Assembly (NCBI GenBank): GCA_023159155.1
Contig: JAJNNX010000024.1
Location: 496,001 to 560,000 of the forward strand
DNA: 64,000 bases
Direction of reading: 5' to 3'
Source of the DNA: Ustulina deusta
Taxonomy: Eukaryota; Ascomycota; Sordariomycetes; Xylariales; Xylariaceae
Numbering within the stretch: the first letter of the stretch is position 1; the number at the start of each line of letters is the position of its first letter. Below are positions 1-11,589 of this stretch, one piece after another. A program made the translations under genes and the position numbers. The notes beneath the pieces were generated by a model, which did no database searches, was not told the origin of the DNA, and saw only the letters and a list, made by a program, of their open reading frames with translations.

Positions 1-1707
1 TGCAAAGGCGATAAGGTATCCCACACATACGGCACAGCCAACCATGCAAACGGCCAACTTCTAGGATTCCGTGTTCAAGGTCAAGCGGACTACGAGGTGT
101 TCAAGTTCTACGACGGACTAGGAGCCGTCAAGCAGGCTAAGGTGCAGCAAGGGTCATCCAAGATGCTCTTGGAGGCAACCTATTCTACAAACAGCATGGG
201 CCAAATGTTGACATCACAGACAACATCGACTGCCTGCCCAGAACTCAGCGGCGAACGTCGGTGGACCTATGATGGAATTGGCCAACTAATCCAGGACGAC
301 GTAACATCCCCTATTTCCCAGTTCACGACCAAGTTTGTCTACGATGGAAATTCCAATATCATTTCCACCAATGCCAACGGTACCGATACATATATGCGGT
401 ACAATACCATCGATCAACGTGTTGATTCAGGCTTCGAATACGACCAGAATGGCCGCCTAAAGCGCGACAGCCGAGGCCGGAACTACACTTATGATGCCAA
501 GGACCGCTTGCTATCCGTGCAGGTGTCTGACGACGTAGATGCTAAATTTGGTTACCAGCCCAACGACTTCCTCAGCTTCATGCAGGAGCCTCAGAGTGAG
601 AGCCATATCTACCACAGTGGCGGGCAGATCAATGCTATCGAGGTTACAGGCGGAGAGGGTGCTGGCAACACCACATCCATTCTGTCCGGCGTTGACGGTC
701 CTCTCGCGAGCTATTCGAGCCAAGGCGATAACGCCTATTTCGTGGACGACAGGGGTTCTACTGCAATGCTCTTGCGGCAAGAAAAAGCCGCTTCGTTGGC
801 ATACCAGGCATATGGAAAGCAGAAAGCCTCAACGCCAGTGCCGAGTCATTTGAGTTTTGGGTTCACGAAGGCGTTCACAAACCAAGCAAGCGGGCTCGTC
901 TATTTGCGCTCACGGTTCTACGATCCTGAGAACTCGAGTTTCCTAACGATGGACACATATGACATCAAGGAGAACCGCTACGCCTACTGCGAAGGAGATC
1001 CTGTCAACTACTTCGATCCGACAGGCCACGACAGATGGGGATTGGTCGCTGCTATCGGTGGCATGGTTGTCGGTGCCATCGTCACCATATTTGCGCCACA
1101 CATGATTACTGCTGCCGTGACGAGTCTGATTGGCGCGGAAGTTCTGGCGGCCGCGCCGGCGGCCGGGGCAGCTGTGGAATTAATATCTGGTGGCATCGCA
1201 GCTGGTTTGAGTTCGGTTGCTGCCGGTGCTACGCAAAACGCCATCACAGCCGTTGCAACCGGGGAACGGTTCAACTACACCGCGTTGCAGGCTCTGACCG
1301 ACTTCGCAATCACCGCCATAGGAGCAGTCGCCTCGACGGTGGTTTCGGAAAGACTTTTCCCGCGGCCACAGCAAGGGGCCATTCGCGGACCAGAGGCGGG
1401 CCAGTTAGCTAACCAAAGACGATATCTCCTCCGTGGCGCTGCCGCCGCGGCTCTTAATGGACTAGCTACGGCTGGCCTTGATACTCTACAAAATCCAGAT
1501 CGTCCAGTGAACATGCAAGGGATAGCGTTGAGTTGGATGGCTGGATTGGTTCTTACGAGGATGAGATATCACGGAATGACGGGGCAGAACCGCGGGCGCC
1601 TATCTTCATCATTGTCTGATTCTCCCAATCGGACACGTGCGTCAAGTGCGTCAAGTGGGACGGAAATGCTTTTGTTCAAACGTCGACCTAGTGACGATTT
1701 GCTATGA
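1..1707 (+). CDS. RHS/YD-repeat protein, C-terminal part (partial at left edge)
   Basis: The frame is open from base 1 to the TGA at 1705-1707, giving 568 residues without an intron; the true start lies left of the window. The first 300 residues carry degenerate YD repeats (for example FVYDGN, RYNTID, FEYDQNGRL, YTYDAKDRL). Residues about 298-346 hold the RHS-associated core with YLRSRFYDPE and NYFDPTGH, the hallmark of bacterial Rhs and Tc-toxin C-type proteins, where the repeats form a hollow shell. After the core come about 220 residues: an Ala/Gly-rich hydrophobic part (about 347-480) that could cross or insert into membranes, then a polar Arg/Ser-rich tail. I recognise no enzymatic domain in the tail. 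Such genes are patchily distributed in fungi and are thought to come from bacteria; lack of introns fits. Family call is firm; function, secretion and any toxic activity are not shown. Confidence 0.85.
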   Translation, partial: CKGDKVSHTYGTANHANGQLLGFRVQGQADYEVFKFYDGLGAVKQAKVQQGSSKMLLEATYSTNSMGQMLTSQTTSTACPELSGERRWTYDGIGQLIQDDVTSPISQFTTKFVYDGNSNIISTNANGTDTYMRYNTIDQRVDSGFEYDQNGRLKRDSRGRNYTYDAKDRLLSVQVSDDVDAKFGYQPNDFLSFMQEPQSESHIYHSGGQINAIEVTGGEGAGNTTSILSGVDGPLASYSSQGDNAYFVDDRGSTAMLLRQEKAASLAYQAYGKQKASTPVPSHLSFGFTKAFTNQASGLVYLRSRFYDPENSSFLTMDTYDIKENRYAYCEGDPVNYFDPTGHDRWGLVAAIGGMVVGAIVTIFAPHMITAAVTSLIGAEVLAAAPAAGAAVELISGGIAAGLSSVAAGATQNAITAVATGERFNYTALQALTDFAITAIGAVASTVVSERLFPRPQQGAIRGPEAGQLANQRRYLLRGAAAAALNGLATAGLDTLQNPDRPVNMQGIALSWMAGLVLTRMRYHGMTGQNRGRLSSSLSDSPNRTRASSASSGTEMLLFKRRPSDDLL

Positions 1708-3282
1708 TAAACGCAATAGGGACTGCGATGAGTCGTTGGGCAGGCAACAGGTGAAAGGGATGGTCGTCCAAGGAGACGGTGGCATCTGTGGCAGCATGCG
1801 CGAACTTGTGAACAAGATTAGAAACGTCTAATGAAAAGGGTTGACTGTGACTAGTTCGATTTTTATAGCCTAATGATTTGATAATTAACCACAATAGTAA
1901 GGGAAAGGTGACCGATCGCTTTTCAATTAAATGAGCGGTAATCTGACACCAATCCCCTAACTTCAAGGTCGGCTAACCAGTCTACTTTTTTTCGCGGCTT
2001 CACAAGTCTCTCTTGACGTAATCATTCAAGGGGTTAATTTCTGTAACTCATGCATTCTAGAAGCTTTCAAACACATTAGCAAGCAGCGGCAGAAATAATC
2101 CAGACAGTAAGATACTCACTAAATACATGAAGTCTAGACAGCAGCTGCTTAAGCCTCAACATCTACATCTCGCGGCTTCATACTGCTTCTATCAACGTTC
2201 CTCGATTGCTAATTAAATGTATATCCCCACTTCGGGTCTCTCGCCCTCCTCACCCTTTCGCTCCTTTCACGGGCAACTTTTGCTTCTCTTCGCTCTATCT
2301 CTCAGCCATGCCTGTTCTGCCTTCTCACGTCAGCATTGTCTCCGCGTGACAACCCATTCTACGTACTGCGGTACCTCTATGTACTCAGACCTAGGTTAGA
2401 TGTAGAGTTAGGGGCGGATTTAGGCAGTATCATCTTCTGTGGCTGCTAACGAAAGATCTGTTGCCGGTGTGTAGTAGGTAGGTATACTAAGGCTATATAT
2501 ATACCAAGTCACCTAACCCAGCTGAAGCTGAAGCAAGCGGACTTTTAGTGGTACCACTTCTCTCCTCCAGTTGTCATCTGTTCCGCATTAATGTAATGCC
2601 TTCCAATACGAGACGTGTGACCAACACTGCCCGCCCTGCATTCCCTCTGGGTCATGTGGACACGACTGGCTCTCCACCCACTTGTCCAGGTATGCTTTAC
2701 AAACAAAAATAACGTCAAAGCTCTTCCATGTACGACCATACCCTCTGGAAAACTCGGGATCCCGTCCGCTCTCCTATAGATAAGCCAGAGAGGGCCAAAT
2801 TAGTAGTTGGGTCGGTGACGACCAGCGAATCCTTGGTGTTGTACATTTTTTTTTGCTTTTTTTTGCCCTAGCTTATTGGTTAATCTATTTGAAAAGTTCA
2901 GGAGCACCAACAGAAACAAAATCCTTAATTAGGTTGCTATCGTAGTCGCTAGGTAAAAAAAAGAAAAAGAAACAGAAAAAACTATTACTGCCAATGCAAC
3001 GTATAAAATCCTACCCAGATATTAAGTGAAAAAGGGTTTGAAGGATGAAAGAAGAAAGAAAGGTAATAATGTAATAAGGAAGGGAAGAAAACAAAGCCCG
3101 AAAAAGCCCGTTAATACCCGTCAGAGAGTTTAGCATAGTCATAAGCAGGTGCTACTAGGACCTAGAAGTGTAGGTAATACCTAGGGACAAGCTTGTCCTA
3201 CTTACCTAGTAGGTAAGCACGTAAATGCCTAATGCATCCTCCATCCATTTTACAACTTCCTACAAGTACAATTCTCCTCAAC
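1708..3282. other. intergenic, no gene seen
   Basis: No convincing coding frame. The stretch holds poly-T and poly-A tracts near 2847-2865 and 2956-2980, purine-rich DNA at 3030-3110, and scattered TAGGTA/TACCTA words from 3170 to 3220, just before the hydrolase gene. The right part should contain the promoter of that gene. Confidence 0.6.
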
Positions 3283-4443
3283 ATGATGAACGATAGCAAC
3301 GGAAACGCGGCGGCATCCCAGTATCTAGACGATGAGCGTTTCCATCAGAGGTTTACACCGCCGCCCGACACTAGCCGTCCAGCAGAGTTCCAGGTGACCT
3401 ACGCAGACTTTGGCCATCGCAATGACGAGCGCGTTCTGCTCTTCTGCGGGCCTCTGGTGGGAAGGTAAACAGCCATCCCAACTCGCCCGATCATCCCAAA
3501 CGCCCACTTGTCTTCTCTGCTGGCGTATTGTGCTGAGTAGCGTTTTAGTCGATACTTGCTCACGACCAAGGACAAGCTTGCTCGGCAGCACCGTGTGCGC
3601 ATCATCAGTCCGGACCGACCTGGGTTTGGCGGCACAACTGACGTGCCGCCAGCTGATCGGGTCCGCGTCTGGCTTGACATGGTCGAGGCCTTATTGCAGC
3701 ATCTCGCCATCCGGCATGTCTCCATTGTCGGCTATAGCGCTGGCTCAGTCTATGCCATGAATGTGCTCCTTCGCCTGCGCCATTTACTCCACCCAACCCA
3801 TCCCTACGTAGCCCTCTGTACTCCGTGGGTTCACCCCTCCCACTCCAACGTCTCAGCCCTCAAGATCGCCGGGCTCTTGCCCAATGGCCTCGTCGGCAGC
3901 TTTGACAGACTGCTTCAGGTCGTTGGCAATATGGGTTCGGCACTCAACTTTAGCAACGTTCTTGCTGGACTCATGCCGTCTATGGGTCAAGGGCCCGCCC
4001 CCCTGGCCCCGGGTGCTGATCCAGACGCTGTCGCCCTAGAGGAAAGCTTGTCTTCTGAGATTTTCCGTCGAGTCACTAATGAAGATGTGCGAGGGGTCAG
4101 CCAAGATGTCCTTTTGCTACTGAAACGTGACGAGTACCCGGGGTGTTGGGGCACCTGGGGGGATTACGACACGCTTGTCCCTCTGTTGGCCCAGGTCGAG
4201 AGGGAGTGGCGCGCCATCGATTCTAACGTCTCGCCCCTTAAGGTCCAGGTCTTCTTTGCGGGATCTGATCACATGATTGGGACCACGGACGGCCCAGCTT
4301 GGTTAGATGACTGTTGGAGATCGGAGCAGCGCAGTCACGCCATCGACTATAATAGCGTTACTATTCCCAAGACAACACATGATAACATCTTGGATCTGAG
4401 ACACGGCGTTGTCGAACGAATATTTCGGGAGATGGCTGATTAA
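3283..4443 (+). CDS. alpha/beta hydrolase, two exons
   Basis: Exons 3283-3464 and 3549-4443 give 358 residues. The 84-bp intron begins GTAAAC and ends TTTTAG; splicing yields the strand motif GPLVGSRYLL and continues into SPDRPGFGGTT, a normal hydrolase-fold layout. The nucleophile elbow is GYSAGS (Ser about 124), a likely acid lies in GSDHM (about 290) and the catalytic His in TTHDN (about 338). I chose the ATG at 3283 because it has a good context (AAC before ATG); an in-frame ATG at 3232 would add 17 residues. No signal peptide is visible, so it is probably intracellular. Substrate cannot be told: esterase, epoxide-hydrolase-like and C-C hydrolase activities all use this fold. It is followed by a non-coding stretch, so no co-regulation is implied. 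Confidence 0.82.
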
Positions 4444-6259
4444 TGGATTTATCTACTTGTTATGAATGCCCACCGATTAGGAAATTGCTTATGCTGCGCT
4501 TTCATTGTGTTATCTTCTCCCGCTTCTTTTTACGCTTCGTAGAGCGTAACAGAGTGGAAAGGCGACGACGCCAGCACGAGGCGCCCTCCCTCCTCTCGTG
4601 GCCCATTTGCGTCAAGACATGTTCGAGTCCTATTAAGGCGCAGTGACTAACGTTGGATAGCTAGCGAATCGCAGTGGAATGCGCGTATTACTGCATGATA
4701 TCATGAAGGGCGAGAGTATGCTTGGCGATCATGTGGGTGACAGCAACGCATACAATCACTCCAATGTGTCAAATATAGAATCAGAGGAATAATTCTTCAT
4801 TGAGACTTGATATTTCGCCTCACGAGATTCCCAGCATATCCAATGCTTGGTAACATTGACGACCGCGCCACGTGCATGTTGGTTGTCCGTCATGATGTGA
4901 TCACAGATATTTTGCTAGGGACGTCGATAGGGGCGCTTCGGCGTTCTAGACCATAGCTTAGTGGGGTTGAGGTCCCTACACAGGAAGTGCGGCGAGTCCC
5001 TCCACCCACGCTTCTACCAACACATGAACAAGCCCTCCCTGTGCTGCTGGTACGTCATTTCAGGCTTATGTGTTCATTTCGGCAGTTCACTGACCCCAGG
5101 TGAACAGCAGGGTCTTCTGGGCCATGTCACAGCACATGTTTCCGCAGCCACCATGATTCCCGATGCTCAAAGGCGAGCGTCTCGCATCTTCTCTTCTGCG
5201 TCCTAATATTTGGCTTTAGGCATCGAGAACCTGGATATTGAAGATGTAGACAACTTCAGCGACTACCGCCTGGGGCTTGTCATGCCATTTAAACCAACGA
5301 CCGTCTTCGCAATCGATACCACATAGAGCGTAAGCTGGGTGACGCCACACTTTCGATGGCATGTGATTACTCTGTCTCAGTTGAAGGCAGAAGTCGCTGT
5401 CTATTGCCGCATCGAAGACCAGGCGTTAATAATCCCCTTGATCCTTGATCGCTTTAAATCTTGATCCCCCCAATGAGACTCACCCCTATATTGCGGCAGT
5501 CCCGGCGCGTTGCAGCCGATCGCGCAATGGGTATAAATTCCTGGTATAGGCTATACCAAGGCTTTCGGCCAATTGCCTGTCGGTCGCTATACATTGGCGA
5601 ATTGATCAACTATCCCTATCCCCACAGTTTGGGGAACGCCAAGTCTCGGCATGGTAGAGATTACCAAAGCCCTGCTGAACCAAACAACAAGATCAAGGAT
5701 TATAGAAGACGTATTCATCGAGTCCTTCACGGCTCTTTCAACCTTCTCAGCTGAGTACAAACGGGTTGATATTGATGGCTTTGCAATTGATACTCATGAG
5801 TAATCCAATAAACGAAGCTGGGATGGGTAAGGTAGAGGGGTAGCAGAGTGCCAAGTCATCAAGAATTAGAAATCGAAAACTGATTAGTGATCAGCAACCA
5901 CCCTTCCCTCGAGCCTAGGTTTATCTGGGTGTTCGAAGTTTTTCATGTTTACTGATCACAGCTAACATCGGCCAGACAATTGTCTGATTAGTGATATTCT
6001 AATACCTTCTGAGAATTAGGTTTTGACGGCGTCTGAATTGGCTTGCTTGATAAGCTTGTTGGTCATCATAGCGTGTGAGGGTGAGGATAATTGCCTCTAT
6101 ATAATGTGCGTCTCTCTCCGGCGAAGAAGAATGAAGAGAGAAAGACAGACAGTAAGCACAGCAGACTAAAGATCGCAACAACAAAGCATCAAATCACCAG
6201 ACATCAATCCCCCAAATCCCAGAACCTCCACTGCCTAATCTTCCCACTCAGCTCGCACA
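4444..6259. other. intergenic with possible old coding traces
   Basis: No intact gene. Several short open stretches on the plus strand look protein-like but are separated by stops and shifts: about 4846-4949 (includes LLGTSIGAL, reminiscent of the patatin nucleophile elbow), 5219-5325 (IENLDIEDVDNFSDYRLGL) and 5608-5802 (VEITKALLNQ to AIDTHE). They could be pieces of one decayed gene or chance. The last 150 bases before 6260 are the leader of the NmrA-like gene. Confidence 0.3.
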
Positions 6260-7345
6260 ATGGCTACCCCTCGCCTAGTATCTGTTGTAGGCGGCACCGG
6301 CGCACAAGGGATTCCCATCATAAAGGCTCTCGTCTCGTCCGGGCTCTACACCGTCCGAGCCCTGACCCGAGACCCAACAAACGCCCGCTTCAAGGACCTC
6401 CAATCCCACGGACCTGTCGAAGCCGTCATCGGCACCTTCGCCTCGGAGTCCGATCTCCACACCCTATTCCGCGGCGCATGGGGCGCGTTCGTAAATATCG
6501 ACGGATTCAACAGCGGGGAGAAGTCTGAACTCTTCTGGACCATCCGCGCCTGGGAAATCGCCATTGAGGAGGGCGTGCAGCTTTTCGTCCTGGGCAATTT
6601 AGACTATGCATACAAGAAATCCGGCTTCCGTCCACAGTTCCATGCAGGGCATTACGATGGCAAGGGGCGTGTGGCCGATTTCATCCTCGCCCAGAATAAG
6701 GACACGGAGTTCAGAGGCCTGGTCAAAATGCGCTCGGCCGTGTTCACGAGCGGGCCCTATATCGAGATGACCCTCGGCAAGAACACCCCCTTTGCCCCGG
6801 TAGTCGAGGGTGACACGGCTGTCTGGCGCGTCCCTCTTGGAGAAGGTGCCGTCCCGTTTGTGGCACTTGATGATTGTGGGTTTTACGTGAAGTATCTCTT
6901 TGATCACCCGGACGAGGCAGATGGTTTGAATCTTGCCGTAGCGATAGATCATGTCACCTTCACCGAATATACCCGCGCTTTCACGGCGGTAACAGGTCAC
7001 CCAGCGCGATGGGATGACACCGAGTTACACCAGCATGTTGAGAATATCTTTGGGCCCAGAGTTGACCTGCCAGCTGGATATAACGCTGACCCGACAGACC
7101 CGGCGACGATGACATTGCGACGAAACTTCACGGCGTTCTTCGAAAATTTCAGACACTCGGGCGGGAATAAGGGGATTGTAACGCGAGATTATGAGTTTTT
7201 GGATCGCATTCACCCAGGGCGGATTAGGAGCGTTGAGGAGTGGTTACGGAAGGAAGAAGACAAGGGGTTGGGAGATGTTTGGAATCGTACGAAGGAGTTG
7301 GGCCACGTCCTGAAGTGGTTGGAGGACGGAGGTGGGAAGATTTAA
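6260..7345 (+). CDS. NmrA-like NAD(P)-binding reductase
   Basis: A single-exon ORF of 361 residues starting at an ATG in good context (ACAATGG). Residues 8-15 are GGTGAQGI, the dinucleotide-binding loop of the atypical SDR/NmrA family, followed by the usual Rossmann alternation (VRALTRDP at 34-41, a site that commonly selects NADP). The middle (about 75-200) follows NmrA-like and isoflavone-reductase-like proteins, with VDGF/FVNIDGF after the fourth strand and HYDGKG near 130. The canonical Tyr-x3-Lys pair of classical SDRs is not obvious, as in redox-sensing NmrA proteins, so it may be a sensor or a reductase. Cytosolic by appearance. A run of 11 G residues lies shortly after the stop. Product name is at family level only. 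Confidence 0.85.
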   Translation: MATPRLVSVVGGTGAQGIPIIKALVSSGLYTVRALTRDPTNARFKDLQSHGPVEAVIGTFASESDLHTLFRGAWGAFVNIDGFNSGEKSELFWTIRAWEIAIEEGVQLFVLGNLDYAYKKSGFRPQFHAGHYDGKGRVADFILAQNKDTEFRGLVKMRSAVFTSGPYIEMTLGKNTPFAPVVEGDTAVWRVPLGEGAVPFVALDDCGFYVKYLFDHPDEADGLNLAVAIDHVTFTEYTRAFTAVTGHPARWDDTELHQHVENIFGPRVDLPAGYNADPTDPATMTLRRNFTAFFENFRHSGGNKGIVTRDYEFLDRIHPGRIRSVEEWLRKEEDKGLGDVWNRTKELGHVLKWLEDGGGKI

Positions 7346-7921
7346 GAAATATGGTTGAGGTTTGGGGGGGGGGGGGATCATAATGAAAAGTGCTTGGCGT
7401 GGTGGTATCTGTTTGTGTTGGGAAGGGCGCTTTGAAATTAGTAGGTCTCACTTGTCTGGGTTTATCGAGTTTGTATCGCACAGATTGATATTAATACCAA
7501 CGCCAACCATAAACGCCTTAAATAAGGGCCTGGTGAACCTTCACGGTGTGTCAAATTATGACACCAAGAGTCAGCAAGTGCAACGTTAGCTAGGATAATG
7601 CTCCTCCCACTGCATTCTCGATTCCTGCCCAGTCAGATGTAAAGCTCGATGGTTACAAACGAAGCCCATAAGCCCGATACACGTTTTAACTAAGTGAAGG
7701 AATAGTTTCATCTTCTAGGGGCCAGGGTCCTAAGCCACATCCTCGGGGGATCTGTCAGACAGAGCCCAAAGACCCAAAACGCCCATTCACGACAACTAAG
7801 ACTTCCCTGCTTCCAATTCCTCTGCATGCTCATCTTGCTGCATTATTGCTGGCTTAGGTCAAGATTTATTAATTTATATAATCGCCGATTGCCGGGGATT
7901 ACTGATAGAGTGACCCAAATT
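7346..7921. other. intergenic: poly-G tract and promoter of next gene
   Basis: Contains a poly-G run at about 7365-7376, a likely slippage-prone site, and no coding frame I can support. The right half should hold the promoter and leader of the lectin-like gene. An in-frame ATG at 7826 exists but sits in AT-rich leader-like sequence. Confidence 0.5.
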
Positions 7922-9448
7922 ATGGAGTCATATAGCGGACTAGAGGTCGCAAGATATCCAGTCAGCGAATTCGATCGAACCCACCCCGAGCCACGACAAA
8001 ATCAATCTGAGAATGCTCTCCCAGAAGCTGTGCCTTTGGAATACAAAAATTACAACATTCAAGCTATTGGGACAGAAAGAGGATTATCAAGAACAGACCC
8101 GCCAACGCCGCCTGGGAATGGACAAGATATAAGGAGAAGATGTGGCTTGCCCCTCCGTTTATTTTACACAATAGTGGTGATCTTTGGTGTTTTGGCCATC
8201 GGAGCAATCGCGGGTGGCGTAGCAGGCGGGCTAGCTTCGTCAAGACGACAACATAATAGCGCGGAACCCAATAATACGAGCAGTAATGGAGGCAACTTGA
8301 CAAATGTGACGAGCTCTCGTATTCTCTCAACATCAAAGCTCTCGGCGACGAACTGGACAGATCCCAACGGGTATACCCGCCGATTCGTTTTCTTCCAAGA
8401 CGCCTCTAGCGCCATCATCGCGCGTAGCTGGAACGCCCAAAACGGCACCTGGACTACGAATAATCTCACCGACATCTTTCGGACGTCGCGCGCTCCTATA
8501 AATCCACTGGGACCATCTACACCTCTCGCCAGTGCTTCTTTGAGCTTTAGTAATACACAGAACCAGCTGTACCTCTGGTATATGGCGCCGGACAACACCA
8601 TTGCCGGCGTTGCAGTACAAGACCTCGTCGATGCGCCGGAAGAGTGGACAGTCAATCCATTGAACGGTGCAACTCTCGAGGCATATCCTGGGTCTCAACT
8701 TGCCGCGGCGTGGAACCGGTGCTGGGGGTCCTGCGCGGGTTATTGGGCTTTGGCGTACCAGCGGCCAGGGGATGCCGCCATAAACGTTGCGAATGGAAGC
8801 AACCCCAGCCATGCGTCTTTGGCGATCGAGTCCGATAGTGTTGTCTTGGGCTCGAGTTTAGCCCTAACACCAGAGGTGCAACTCGACAGCGCTTCGGTCT
8901 CGCGACTCACGATGATGAGCGAGAGTCTTTCGACGTCTGTCTCTGGAAAGGCGCAGAAGTCAACTTATATAACATCCTGGGAACATGGTAAGTAGAATAC
9001 GCTGACTGTTTCTCCGTCATTCTTGCCTGCTGTACCGTATCCATATATTCGAGTCCATATAGTCTATGATGTGATGTCATTTCCTTCCCACCAAATATCT
9101 AGAACATGCAGCTAATCAGGTACAGATGGTGGTCTTCTACCTGGTACTACTCTGCCGGCGCCGTCCCCAACACTACAGTTTGCGATCACCCTCTTGGACA
9201 ACTTGAGAACAGTTGTCTTCCTTGCTCTGCTGCCCAACGGCACGGTGACGGGCTCGTATTTTAGGGCCCACTATATAATGATCCTAAGCGTCGACTTTCG
9301 CGGCGGCCCATCTAATCTAAACTTCACGGCTATAGCTACGAGCGAGGAGGCTATGTTTTATGGGATCTCGCAGGATGAAATACATCAATACTCGGTTAAC
9401 GACACGGACCCTTCTATATTCGAGTATGTCGAGAAGGTTTTCCCTTGA
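7922..9448 (+). CDS. type II membrane protein with fucose-lectin-like domain, two exons
   Basis: Exons 7922-8987 and 9126-9448 give 462 residues. The 138-bp intron starts GTAAGT and ends TACAG, and the join reads SWEHDGGLLPG. Layout: a polar N-terminal tail (1-75), one membrane segment (about 80-105, LFYTIVVIFGVLAIGAIAGG), a Ser/Asn linker with N-glycosylation sites (NNTSS, NLTN, NVTS), then an extracellular domain with repeats such as RFVFFQD, SWNAQNGTW and LYLWYMAPDNTIAG. These resemble blades of the fungal fucose-specific lectin beta-propeller. The protein is therefore probably anchored with its C terminus outside the cell or in the secretory lumen. Sugar specificity is not shown; the domain is diverged. 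The start at 7922 has an A at -3; the alternative at 7826 is less likely. Confidence 0.75.
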
Positions 9449-10718
9449 AGAGTGAAGAGGCGGGCAGCCAGCAGGATGGAGACTGGCTATGAATTCCTTA
9501 GAAGTGTCATATGGGTCCTTATTAGGGAATGACGAAAACAGCGCATGCATTTTGCTCGGATATGGTGAGATTGGAACGGTGTGGCATTTGCCATAAAGCA
9601 GCAAGCCACCCCATAGGATATCGCTATTTTTTTGCAATCAGGGAGCTCAATAGGACCGAGCGGGATGGGAAAATGCCAGCTCGAATACCCAACACAAGAA
9701 CGAAACCTCGCATCAAAGACAAAGACATTCAGTTACGTCAGAGTAGTTAGTGTTTATACTGAAAGCTCCCAAAAACCGAAGTAGGATCTCTCCGCCCACA
9801 GCTCTCCTGCCAATCGAGATCACCAGACGACCCGGACTGGTCACCCGTTTAAACGGTCAATGAACGCTAGTGAAGGCCCGACAATGGCAGTAGGTAGTTT
9901 CGCACAACTACCAGTGCGGAACGCAACACGTCACGAACCCTAAATCACCGCTCATCATCACAGTTCACCATTCGCCATGAACTCAGGAATCGAGTGTCCC
10001 ATCGGTAATAGGCCTATGGAGCCATGCGCAACAAGCTAAGGTCCATGGAGCCCTGCCGGCCCCGCCTCTTTCAGGTGGTTTATCGCTGGTTGGTGGTTGT
10101 CGCAGCTATTACGGTTTTATTCATGTGGTGTTCTCACGGAGGTGTGGAGTTGCGCTCTAATGAAGGAAGGGGACCAGTGCATATTCCATGTGTGATGACC
10201 AGAGGTATATTCAGATGATCTATGGTCTAAGTTCTAGTTATAACATAGGAAATAAAATGAGCTGTATATATACGGGATCTCTCGGAGTAGCATTGATCCG
10301 CTCTCGTGGATCCACCTATCCGTGACATGTGTTTTAGGGGGTCACAGATTCAACACTCTGAATATCAATGTGCAATAGAATGCCAGACTCCGCCCTTAAT
10401 TCGTCCGGTCCCCGAATATGATTGGCTGGAGGGCAGCGTACAGATGATGGTAGCGTTGCCAACGGACTAGGACCTCATCAGCTATAGGTAATAGGGGCAT
10501 ATCAGCCTCTTAGTCACTTGTAGGCACGAATTGTTCAATTTTTATCAACATTGGCGCCACTATCAATGCACAACTTGGAGATCCTGGTGTTCCTATCGTG
10601 ACATACAAGTCATAATGGCTTTTTCCCCATCGCGTTGCAGCTTGTCAATAGATCGCCTCTCAGCAATTAAGGCATTCACACACAGCCCAGACCCCCCTTT
10701 TATCAACCCCCTCGCATC
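9449..10718. other. intergenic, no gene seen
   Basis: Only short unrelated ORFs. No repeat family, tRNA or recognisable domain was seen between the end of the lectin-like gene and the end of the DUF6594 gene, which is transcribed toward it (convergent). Confidence 0.55.
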
Positions 10719-11589
10719 CTAAGGATGATTAGAAACGAACGTTGCAAGCACAGCTGCATATGCTGCAGATACAGCTACCGTCTCTAAGTTAGAAATCCTT
10801 AACATAGCTGTAACGGCGAATGAAAAAACAAGGATGAAGATAGAAACAACAGCGATCTGAAGATTCTTAGGTTGGCTTTCTAGGATGGCCAGCGGAACGA
10901 TGAGAAAAACGGCTATAGTGATCGCAGTAATGAGATGTCCGGCGACTTTTGCTATTAGTATTGTATTTTGGTAATGCCACCGGCGACATGGCAGGGTCGA
11001 TTCTGGAGCTTCTACGTGTCCCCGGTAGCTCCTCGACAGTCGCCAGTAGCGGAAATCGCGTAGGAACTTTTGAATCTGGCGTTGGAATGGGTCTGTTCGA
11101 GATCGAGTGCCAAGGTCTGTCCTGATAAGTCGCGTCTTGTAGATCTCATAGAAGCTAAGGTCCGTCCGTAGGCTAGATTGTTTGTCGTCGTCCAGGAGCG
11201 AGAACGTCTCCATGGCCATAATCTGATTGAAGGCAATAAGGGCGTCGTCTAGAATCGGGTCTGATTAGCTGACACGCTTCAAAATATACTAGATATAAAG
11301 ACGGACCATATTCCTTCAGTAGGCCACGGAGTCTCAAGACCATCGCTCGCGTAATTGTCTCTTCTATTGGGGGAACATTTGCATCCCTTTTGCTATGTCC
11401 GAGACCAAGTCGATCTGAAGAGGAAGGGTCAAGTCCTAGACTAAGGCCGGCCTGGTAGATGCCGTGGTCTACTGTAGCGATTTCGTCTTTAAGAAAGCGA
11501 AGATTGAGCAGCTGGGTAGTTTTGAACCGCCGAAACCCATGTAGAGTGAGATTGCTATCTGCAGTTGCCTTTTCCCAATGCTTCATAAA
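10719..11589 (-). pseudogene. DUF6594 membrane protein, main part of a gene split by a retrotransposon
   Basis: On the minus strand exon 11307-11589 (up to the target duplication) and exon 10719-11248 are joined across a 58-bp intron (GTCCGT to TTCTAG, branch GCTAATC), giving LLKEYDDALIAFNQ. Residues read GFRRFKTTQLLNLRFLKDEIA, then LRGLLKEYDDAL, the usual N-terminal helices of fungal DUF6594 proteins, and end with three hydrophobic helices (about LITAITIAVFLIVPLAIL, IAVVSIFILVFSFAVTAML, AVSAAYAAVLATFVS) as in that family. The apparent ATG at 11586 overlaps the 5-bp ATAAA duplication of the copia element at 11590. The original start lies on the far side of the insertion at 23540, in frame. 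Joined, the gene would be 855 bp (284 residues). A product starting at Met16 is conceivable, but the promoter is now 11.9 kb away. Confidence 0.8.

Noticed and set aside
3232..3282. Alternative upstream start of the alpha/beta hydrolase
   Set aside because: Weaker start context; adds residues with no counterpart in the hydrolase fold.
7362..7376. Poly-G tract as a possible G-quadruplex or origin signal
   Set aside because: A single homopolymer run in a 3' flank; no further structure supports a role.
11173..11586. Complete 137-residue gene on the minus strand
   Set aside because: It is exon 1 of the DUF6594 gene plus unspliced intron, and its ATG lies in the retrotransposon target duplication.
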